Positions 58,226 to 64,000 of a stretch of 64,000 nucleotides of DNA are shown piece by piece. A program made the translations under genes and the position numbers. Source of the DNA: Herbidospora solisilvae (GTDB lineage: Bacteria; Actinomycetota; Actinomycetes; Streptosporangiales; Streptosporangiaceae); the NCBI RefSeq assembly GCF_009901565.1, contig NZ_WXEW01000013.1:62001-126000 (forward strand), written 5' to 3'. How positions within the stretch are numbered: the stretch's first letter is position 1; every line of letters begins with the position of its first letter. The notes beneath the pieces are model-generated. The model ran no database searches. It worked only from the letters and a program-made list of their open reading frames with translations, and had not been told where the DNA came from.

Positions 58226-58564
58226 ATGAAGCGTTCGACGCCGCCGGCGATCCTCCTGCTGATCGCGGCCTGTACGCCCGCTCCCCTCACCGCCCCCGCG
58301 CCCTGCCCGGAGACCTGGACCGGGACGGCGCCCGAGGAGACGACCGTCGACGGGGCGGCCGACATGCTGGTTCCCGGCACCCCCGCCGGGGCGCTGATGT
58401 GCGCCTATCCGGGAAGCAACATGACCGAGGGCGAGACGCTGGGAGGTCAGCGGACTCTGTCGCCGGACGAGACGGCGCGGATGGCCCGGGACCTGAACCA
58501 CCTGCCTGGGGAAGGAGATGACCGCCGCGTACCGGACCGGGAAGTGGACCACCCCCCGACGTGA
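58226..58564 (+). pseudogene. Lipoprotein gene, 5' part (frame-shifted)
   Basis: The frame starts with a lipoprotein signal (ILLLIAACTPAP, lipobox IAAC) and one unit of a recurring exported domain (DMLVPGTPAGALMCAYPGSN, then LSPDETARMARDLNHLP). It stops at 58564 after a run of unrelated residues. A homologous second unit continues in another frame from 58518 (VPGRPVGVLVCGKDSK, VALALAGDLNAIPA). Removing one C from the C6 run at 58552-58557 would join both frames into one protein of about 225 residues. It may be a real frameshift mutation or a sequencing slip. Confidence 0.6.
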
Positions 58565-58904
58565 GGACCCCTGCCACCGGTCGCTCGGGCGGCGCGGCCA
58601 GGAGTTCGAGATGGTCCCCGGCCGACCCGTCGGCGTGCTGGTCTGCGGGAAGGACTCGAAGCGCGATCACGGCCGTGACGTGGCCCTCGCGCTCGCCGGC
58701 GACCTGAACGCGATCCCGGCCGCGCCGGGCGCGGGGTCGTGCACCGGCACGGCGACGGAGTGGTACGACCTCCAGTTCCGCTACGCCGACGGTCCGGGAG
58801 TGGGGGTGTCGGTGCGGGTGGGCTGCCGCCCGCCGGTCCACAACGGCAGCCTCGACGGGACCGGGGAGTTCCCCCAGTTGAGGGCGCTGTCCCAGGGCGG
58901 ATGA
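58518..58904 (+). pseudogene. Lipoprotein gene, 3' part (second domain unit)
   Basis: A 128-codon frame without a signal peptide and overlapping the previous one. It carries the second unit (FEMVPGRPVGVLVCGKDSKR, VALALAGDLNAIPAAPG, WYDLQFRYADGPGVGVSVRV) and ends normally. Its apparent ATG at 58518 lacks a ribosome site. If the two units are separate proteins this one would stay in the cytoplasm, unlike its relatives, so I read it as the tail of a disrupted gene. Confidence 0.6.
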
Positions 58905-59110
58905 CGGGAGCCCCGGCCGATGGCGCAGTTCAGGTTGACGAAGCCGGCCGCTGCTGATGGTCAGGTGAGGCGCGGTGGGCGAGGCCTGGCGGCGGGCGCT
59001 GCCCGCCGGACTCGTCATACGGGAGTCGACATGGCGGCCCATCCGAACGGACGATCTCTCCCTCCAAAGGAGGATGGCCGGGTGGCGCCGGGTGCGTCAG
59101 CGTTGAACAC

Positions 59111-60232
59111 ATGAATCGACTACGGGGAAGTCTGGCCGCGCTCCTGGTCTTGGTGGTGACGGCGGCCTGCGGAACGCAGAACGCGGCGGCGCCGCCGCCC
59201 GGCGCCACGCCGAAACACGGTCACGGGGCCTCCACGGCGCCCGCGCAGCCGCTGCGCGACGGCGAGCGGTTCGTCACGCTGACGATGCCGGAGCCGTACA
59301 CCCCCAAGGGACCCAACGGCGCGTCCGACGACTACCGGTGTTTCCTCATCGACCCCGGCACCCAGGGCACCGGCTTCCTGACCGGCGCCCAGTTCCAGCC
59401 GCTCAACCTGGCCATCGTCCACCACGCGATCTTCTTCCGCCTGGCACCGGAACAGGTCGCCGAGGCGAAGAGGATGGACGCCGCCGCCCCCGGCCAGGGC
59501 TGGACCTGCTTCGCCGACGCGGGCGTCAGGGAGGCCGGATGGGTGGCCCACTGGGCGCCGGGCGACCGCGAGACGCTGCTCGACCCGAAGTACGGCCACC
59601 CGATCCCGCCGGGCAGCCAGCTCGTCATGCAGGTTCACTACAACACCCGCGCGGGCGACGGGGCCGACCAGTCGGCGATCCGGCTGCGGGTCAGCGACAA
59701 GCAGCTGGAGCCCCTCGGCACCGCCCTGTTCCCGGCCGCCGTCGAACTGCCCTGCGCCCCCGGGGAGTCGGGGCCGCTCTGCGACCGGAAGGCCGCCGTC
59801 GAGGACATCGGCCGCCGGTTCGGGGCCGAGTCGGCGCGCATGCAGGGCTTCCTGACCGAGATGTGCGGCCCGGCCGAGCCGGGACCCACGCAGCACTGCG
59901 ACATCCCCGTGCCGCGGGAGGGCCTGCTGCACGCCCTGGCCGGGCACATGCACCTGCTCGGCCGGTCGATCAAGATCGAGCTCAACCCCGGCAAGCCGGA
60001 CGCGCGGACCCTGCTCGACGTGCCCGATTACAACTTCGACGACCAGGCGCTGCGCCCGCTCCCCGCGCCGGTGAAGGTCGGCGAGGGCGACGTGGTGCGG
60101 GTGACCTGCACCCACGACGCGAAGTTGCGGGGCATGCTGCCGCAGCTGGCGAACGACCCGGCCCGCTACGTCGTGTGGGGCGAGGGGACCGCCGACGAGA
60201 TGTGTCTGGGGGTCGCCATCATGTCGGCCTGA
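59111..60232 (+). CDS. PHM-like copper monooxygenase lipoprotein
   Basis: A 373-residue lipoprotein (signal LAALLVLVVTAAC, lipobox TAAC) with a two-part beta fold as in copper type II ascorbate-dependent monooxygenases (peptidylglycine alpha-hydroxylating and dopamine beta-type). Copper ligands are visible: His pair in VHHAIFF (about 102), QVHYNTRAG, HxH in AGHMHLLG (about 277) and Met in DEMCLG (about 363). The enzyme would hydroxylate a C-H bond outside the cell using ascorbate or another reductant. Pro-Gly-His-rich start (ATPKHGHGAS) may be a linker. It sits 16 nt before the YibE/F gene. Confidence 0.83.
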   Translation: MNRLRGSLAALLVLVVTAACGTQNAAAPPPGATPKHGHGASTAPAQPLRDGERFVTLTMPEPYTPKGPNGASDDYRCFLIDPGTQGTGFLTGAQFQPLNLAIVHHAIFFRLAPEQVAEAKRMDAAAPGQGWTCFADAGVREAGWVAHWAPGDRETLLDPKYGHPIPPGSQLVMQVHYNTRAGDGADQSAIRLRVSDKQLEPLGTALFPAAVELPCAPGESGPLCDRKAAVEDIGRRFGAESARMQGFLTEMCGPAEPGPTQHCDIPVPREGLLHALAGHMHLLGRSIKIELNPGKPDARTLLDVPDYNFDDQALRPLPAPVKVGEGDVVRVTCTHDAKLRGMLPQLANDPARYVVWGEGTADEMCLGVAIMSA

Positions 60233-60248
60233 GCTACTGTTCCTCGCC

Positions 60249-61376
60249 ATGGGGCACTCGCACGGGCCGGCCGCGCCCGCCGACCGCACAACCGTCCTGG
60301 CCGTGCTGGCCGTGATCCTGCCGCTGGCGGCCGCGACGCTCGTGGCGCTGGTCTTCTTATGGCCGGGCGACGTGAAGAAGACGGAGGAGCCGCGGATCCC
60401 CGAGCTCACCGGGGTGATCACCTCCGTCTCGGGGGAGAAGGCGATCGTCGAGTTCTCGGTGTTCCACCAGGTCACCGCGATGTTGCCGACCGCGCCGGGG
60501 TCGGCGACCTTCGCCGAGGGCGACAAGGTGGTCGTGCTCGACCTGCAGGACGGCACCTACGCCGTCTCCGACCACGACCGCTCGTCGTCGTTGTGGTTGT
60601 TCGGGGCGGCGTTCGCGCTGGCGGTGATCGCCTTCGGACGGTGGAAGGGGATCACCGCCCTGGCCGGCCTCGCGATCACCTTCGGGCTGCTGCTCACGTT
60701 CGTGCTCCCGGCCATCCTGGCGGGGCAACCGCCGTTGCTGGTCGCCGTCGTCGGCGCCGCGGCGATCATGTTGATCGTCCTGTACGTCACCCACGGCGTC
60801 ACCGTGCCCACCTCGGTGGCCGTGATCGGCACCCTGGTCAGCCTGGCCCTCACGGGCCTGCTGTCGCTGCTGGCCATCGACTGGGCCCACCTGAGCGGCG
60901 TGAGCGACGACAGCAGCTGGTTGCTGGGCACGAGCCACCAGATCAACACCCAGGGCCTGCTGCTGGCGAGCATCATCATCGGCTCGCTCGGCGTGCTCGA
61001 CGACGTCACGGTCACCCAGGCCGCCACGGTCGCCGAACTCGCCCACGCCAACCCGGGATACACCGCCCGGCAGCTCTACCGGGCCGCCACCCGGGTCGGG
61101 CGGGCGCACATCGCCTCGGTCATCAACACGATCGTGCTCGCGTACGCCGGAGCGTCGCTCCCGCTGCTGCTGCTCATCAGCGTCGGGAACGAGCCCCTGG
61201 GTGAGGTGCTGGCCGGGCCGGTGGTTGCCCAGGAGCTGGTCCGGAGCATCGTGGGCACGATCGGGCTGGTCGCGGCGGTGCCCATCACGACGGCGCTCGC
61301 CGCGCTGACCTGCAGGAGGCGGACCCGTTCGGCCGGGGACGTACCCGAACGGGCCCACGACCTGGTGACCGGTTAG
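60249..61376 (+). CDS. YibE/F family membrane protein
   Basis: A 375-residue protein with about seven to eight helices. The N-terminal helix is followed by an external beta domain (GVITSVSGEKAIVEFSVFHQ) and the family's pore-like core: TNGAITSIL-type segments replaced here by WLLGTSHQINTQGLLLASII, GVLDDVTVTQAATVAELAHA and INTIVLAYAGASLPLLLLIS. YibE/F proteins are probable transporters or sugar-lipid enzymes of unknown substrate. It overlaps the convergent SH3 gene by 4 nt. Confidence 0.88.
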   Translation: MGHSHGPAAPADRTTVLAVLAVILPLAAATLVALVFLWPGDVKKTEEPRIPELTGVITSVSGEKAIVEFSVFHQVTAMLPTAPGSATFAEGDKVVVLDLQDGTYAVSDHDRSSSLWLFGAAFALAVIAFGRWKGITALAGLAITFGLLLTFVLPAILAGQPPLLVAVVGAAAIMLIVLYVTHGVTVPTSVAVIGTLVSLALTGLLSLLAIDWAHLSGVSDDSSWLLGTSHQINTQGLLLASIIIGSLGVLDDVTVTQAATVAELAHANPGYTARQLYRAATRVGRAHIASVINTIVLAYAGASLPLLLLISVGNEPLGEVLAGPVVAQELVRSIVGTIGLVAAVPITTALAALTCRRRTRSAGDVPERAHDLVTG

Positions 61377-61954
61377 GCGCGGCGCAGGTAGTAGCCGTAC
61401 GACCAGCCGGTCGTGCCCCTCTTCGTGGTCACCTTGACCCAGCCCCTCTCACGGACCGGGGACCCCTGGACGGTCGCCCGCCACTTCAGCTTGCCGACCA
61501 CCCGATGGCCCAGGCCCGGCCCCGACCGGACGTTGAGGTGGCTGCCCTTGCGGACGTGCTGGACCCGGTACTTCACCGAGGTCCCGGCCGCCACGACCGT
61601 CAGGTAGCCGAACGCGGTCGGGTAGGTCTGCCCCTGGCAGGCGACGGAGACCGAGTAGGTGCCCGGCTTCGTGCCCGACCACACGGTGGCCCTCCCGGTG
61701 GCCCGCACGCCGTTGGGCAGCAGCGTGACGCTGCGGCCCCACGCCGGCGAGTAGGCGTAGCCCGGCCGGTTGGGGCACGCCTTGGTGCGGAGCCGGACGG
61801 TCTGGCCGGCGTGGACGGTGGAGGGGGCGGCGTTCACGGCCAAGCCGGAGGACGCGGCGGAGGCCGTGGCGGGGAGCGCGGTGCTCGCGCCGGCCGGGAG
61901 GGCCAGGCAGAGCACGGTCGCTGTGGCGAGGACGGCGGGCTTGACGAGATCCAT
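61373..61954 (-). CDS. Secreted SH3-domain protein
   Basis: A 193-residue exported protein from ATG 61954 (AAGGAG 8 nt upstream); the longer frame to 62017 adds a Trp/Tyr stretch that spoils the signal. Signal peptide 1-34, then a beta domain with Cys pairs (RTKACPNRPGYAYSP, SVACQGQTYPTAFG) and a bacterial SH3 at the C-terminus (GSHLNVRSGPGLGHRVVGKL, VKVTTKRGTTGWSYGYYL). SH3b domains usually bind peptidoglycan. The divergent gap to the UbiA gene holds a GTAATC-GCAT-GATTAC inverted repeat (62008-62023). Confidence 0.85.
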   Translation of the reverse strand: MDLVKPAVLATATVLCLALPAGASTALPATASAASSGLAVNAAPSTVHAGQTVRLRTKACPNRPGYAYSPAWGRSVTLLPNGVRATGRATVWSGTKPGTYSVSVACQGQTYPTAFGYLTVVAAGTSVKYRVQHVRKGSHLNVRSGPGLGHRVVGKLKWRATVQGSPVRERGWVKVTTKRGTTGWSYGYYLRRA

Positions 61955-62007
61955 GATCTCACTCCTTACGTACCAGGCAGGCTTTTGACCTGCTGTTACT
62001 ACCAAGA

Positions 62008-62023
62008 GTAATCGCATGATTAC
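62008..62023. promoter_or_regulatory. Inverted repeat GTAATC-GCAT-GATTAC
   Basis: A perfect 6-4-6 inverted repeat in AT-richer DNA, 54 bp upstream of the SH3 gene and 150 bp upstream of the UbiA gene. The binding protein is unknown. Confidence 0.4.
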
Positions 62024-62176
62024 TTATTGTGAATACCTTGGCGCAGATCTGGTTGCCAACCTCACTCCGCGTCATTGAGTAGCCCCCTACTCAGGCGGGA
62101 CACACGCCGTCGTGGCGATAGTCGACGGAGCACCTCGCGCGTTCCCCCTCCGCCGACGACACAAAGGTGCACTGCC

Positions 62177-63067
62177 ATGCCCCGATTCCGTGATCGGCCG
62201 CGCTCGCAGACTACGAGAACCCACTTCTTCTACGCCGTCGTGATGGCGGCTCGCCCGTGGCAGTGGACGAAGAACGTGCCCGTCCTGGTCCCGGTGTGCG
62301 TCGCCGGGCAGCCGCTCACCGCTGACCTGTTCCTCGTCGCCGCCGCGTTCACGGCCTGCTGTCTGAGCGCGTCGGGGATCTACCTGCTCAACGACGTCCG
62401 GGACGCCCCGCAGGACCGGGCGCACCCCGTCAAACGCCAACGGCCGATCGCCGCCGGTCTGCTGCCGGCCGGGCCCGCGCTGGCGACCTCGGCGGTGCTC
62501 ATGGCCGCCGGTGTCGCCGTGGCCGGCCCCGCCCGGCCCGCGGTGACGGCATACCTGGCGGTGGCGGTGGCCTACTGCCTGCTCCTGCGCAACTTGGTGG
62601 GGCTCGACCTGCTCGCCGTCGCGGCCGGGTTCGGGTTCCGGCTGGTCGCCGGGTACCTGTGCGTCGGCGCCGCCCCAGATCTTTGGCTGACCGGCGCGGT
62701 CGTGGTGGCGGCGCTGCTCATGGCCGCCGGCAAGCGGTACGGCGAGGCGGTCACCCAGGGCGGCGCCGTCACCCGGCGGGCGCTGGCCCGGTACCGGCCC
62801 GCCCACCTGCGCTCCCTGATCGTCGCGACGTCGTGCACGGCCGCGGCGATCTACACGACCGGTGCTCTGGGGCTGTTCCTCGACAGGGGAGAGCTCGTTC
62901 CGCTGCTGTCGGCGGCGCCGTTCACCGCCGCCCTGGGCAGGTACGCCGCCACGGCGCTGGCCGGACGGGCGGGCGACGTCGACCAGGTGGTCCACCGGGA
63001 CCGCGTCCTGCACGCGCTCGCGGCGACCTGGTGCGGGCTCTTCGTGATCGGGACACTGATGTCATGA
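62177..63067 (+). CDS. UbiA-family decaprenyl-phosphate phosphoribosyltransferase-like
   Basis: A 296-residue prenyltransferase-fold membrane protein. The first Asp-rich motif reads LLNDVRDAPQDRAHPVKRQR (NDxxD), as in DPPR synthase (UbiA/Rv3806c), which makes decaprenyl-phosphoryl-5-phosphoribose. The second loop reads GKRYGEAVTQGG. Seven to nine helices are visible. ATG 62177 is chosen over longer frames because MPRFRDRPRSQ begins a basic cytoplasmic tail just before helix 1. It overlaps the DprE1-like gene by 4 nt (ATGA), so the two enzymes act in series. Confidence 0.88.
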   Translation: MPRFRDRPRSQTTRTHFFYAVVMAARPWQWTKNVPVLVPVCVAGQPLTADLFLVAAAFTACCLSASGIYLLNDVRDAPQDRAHPVKRQRPIAAGLLPAGPALATSAVLMAAGVAVAGPARPAVTAYLAVAVAYCLLLRNLVGLDLLAVAAGFGFRLVAGYLCVGAAPDLWLTGAVVVAALLMAAGKRYGEAVTQGGAVTRRALARYRPAHLRSLIVATSCTAAAIYTTGALGLFLDRGELVPLLSAAPFTAALGRYAATALAGRAGDVDQVVHRDRVLHALAATWCGLFVIGTLMS

Positions 63068-64000
63068 CGCTGCTGACAGGCTGGGGCCGGATGGAGCCCA
63101 CCCGCTCCACCGTCCTGAGCGGCGACGACGAACGACTCGCGGACGCCGTCCGTGGGGCCGGGCCCCGGGGGGTGCTGGCGCGCGGCTCCGGACGATCGTA
63201 TGGAGACGCGGCCGGGAACAGCGGCGGCGTCGTGCTGGACATGACGGCACGGCACCGGATCCTGTCCTTCGACCGCGCCGCCGGGCTGATCCGGGTGGAG
63301 GCCGGGCTCACCCTCGACGCCCTGCTGCGGGCCGTCGTCCCGGCCGGGTGGTGTCCGCCCGTGCTGCCCGGCACCGCGCACGTCACGGTGGGCGGAGCGA
63401 TCGCGGCCGACGTGCACGGCAAGAACCACGCGGATGCCGGATCGTTCGGGGACCACGTGACCTCCGTCGACCTCCTGACGGCCGACGGGACGGCGCACAC
63501 ACTGACCCACCGGGACGCCCTGCTCCGGGCCACGATGGGCGGCATGGGCCTGACCGGGGTCGTCCTGCGGGCCGATCTGCGACTGCGCCCGCTGGACACC
63601 GCTTGGGTCACGCTCGTCCATCGGCGCGTCGACGGCCTCCGCGGGTTGCTCGACGGCCTGTCGGCCGTCGCTCCCGGGTGGCACGCGGTGGCCCGGCTCG
63701 ATCCGTCGGCCGGGAGAGGGGTGCTCAGCCTGTCGGCTCCCGCCCGGCTTCGAGAGGTGCCGACAGTGCATCGCGCCGAGCCGCTGCGCTACCTGGCGCC
63801 CCGGCCGCTGCCGTGCCCGCCGCTGCCGCTCGCCGGGCTGGCCCGTCCCCGGCTCGTGGGGGCCGCCAACCGGCTGCTCGGGCTTGGACGGCGTACGGTC
63901 CGTGAGGTTCGCCCGCTGCCGGTCGCGATGTTCCCCCTCGACCGGATCACCGGCTGGAATCGCGTCTACGGGCGGTCCGGCCTGCTCCAATACCAGTTCG
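63064..64000 (+). CDS. DprE1-like FAD-binding oxidoreductase, partial
   Basis: The start and 312 codons of a VAO-type flavoprotein; the end is beyond the window. LARGSGRSYGDAAGNSGGVV is the FAD loop of DprE1 (decaprenylphosphoryl-beta-D-ribose 2'-epimerase, oxidase subunit), GGAIAADVHGKNHADAGSFG follows and GMGLTGVVLRADLRL ends the FAD domain. The mycobacterial Cys387 region (BTZ target) lies beyond the edge. Coupling to the UbiA gene indicates D-arabinose or ribose donor synthesis (decaprenylphosphoryl sugar) for wall or secondary glycans. Confidence 0.9.
   Translation, partial: MTLLTGWGRMEPTRSTVLSGDDERLADAVRGAGPRGVLARGSGRSYGDAAGNSGGVVLDMTARHRILSFDRAAGLIRVEAGLTLDALLRAVVPAGWCPPVLPGTAHVTVGGAIAADVHGKNHADAGSFGDHVTSVDLLTADGTAHTLTHRDALLRATMGGMGLTGVVLRADLRLRPLDTAWVTLVHRRVDGLRGLLDGLSAVAPGWHAVARLDPSAGRGVLSLSAPARLREVPTVHRAEPLRYLAPRPLPCPPLPLAGLARPRLVGAANRLLGLGRRTVREVRPLPVAMFPLDRITGWNRVYGRSGLLQYQF

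Overview
The window is high-GC actinomycete chromosomal DNA. Supporting signs are the strong G/C bias at third codon positions, GTG and TTG starts, actinobacterial markers (GlgC/GlgM, DUF5302, GPP34, a Rv1733c-like protein, DUF3516 helicase, an F420/Ddn-like reductase, CsoR) and an actinomycete integrative and conjugative element (AICE). The general gene content suggests the Streptosporangiales, but no rRNA or marker gene here fixes the genus.

Region 1 (1-1370) holds the N-terminal part of a secreted phosphodiester glycosidase and a hairpin-rich gene-free stretch. Region 2 (1371-13250) is an 11.8-kb AICE inserted into the 3' end of tRNA-Val(GAC). It is bounded by an exact 50-bp direct repeat (1371-1420 and 13201-13250). 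From left to right it carries a lower-GC cargo block (OLD-family ATPase/Toprim nuclease plus a small membrane protein), a GntR regulator with a membrane protein, two uncharacterised genes, a coupled pair of P-loop kinases (one fused to a helix-turn-helix), a six-gene transfer operon ending in an FtsK/TraB-type DNA translocase, a cluster of 8-bp repeats right behind that gene (candidate clt transfer locus), and the excisionase, ribbon-helix-helix protein and tyrosine integrase genes. I saw no replication initiator. Putative integrase arm sites (TGGCTCCC) and an 8-mer shared by the gntR and int upstream regions (ATACCGCT) tie the element's control and recombination together.

Region 3 (13202-13579) is a tRNA cluster Gly-Cys-Gly-Val, with the tRNA-Gly unit duplicated. 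Region 4 (13.6-30.8 kb) is ordinary chromosome: an M14 carboxypeptidase, an amidohydrolase, GlmS, a TetR/MFS efflux pair, a secreted GH12-FnIII-CBM2 cellulase, an aldo/keto reductase behind a MerR-type promoter, a YtrA-type GntR/ABC operon, a TctC-like lipoprotein, an MscS channel, a GPP34 protein and a DNRLRE exported protein.

Region 5 (30.8-37.4 kb) has the divergent glycogen/alpha-glucan genes glgC and glgM, then a copper module: CsoR, a CopZ-like chaperone, an exported His-rich protein and CopA. The module faces a truncated second P-type ATPase across a CsoR-like operator. Region 6 (37.4-58.2 kb) is housekeeping and accessory metabolism: alcohol dehydrogenase, GNAT, an ABC exporter with a shortened D-loop, two PAP2 phosphatases, a phosphopantetheinyl transferase, epimerases, an ACT-domain protein, DusB, a DUF3516 helicase, an orphan histidine kinase, an SDR, a Ddn-like reductase and a second TetR/MFS pair.

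Region 7 (58.2-64.0 kb) contains a frameshifted lipoprotein gene, a PHM-like copper monooxygenase next to a YibE/F protein, an SH3 secreted protein, and at the right edge a UbiA-family/DprE1-like pair resembling the enzymes that make decaprenyl-phosphoryl arabinose.
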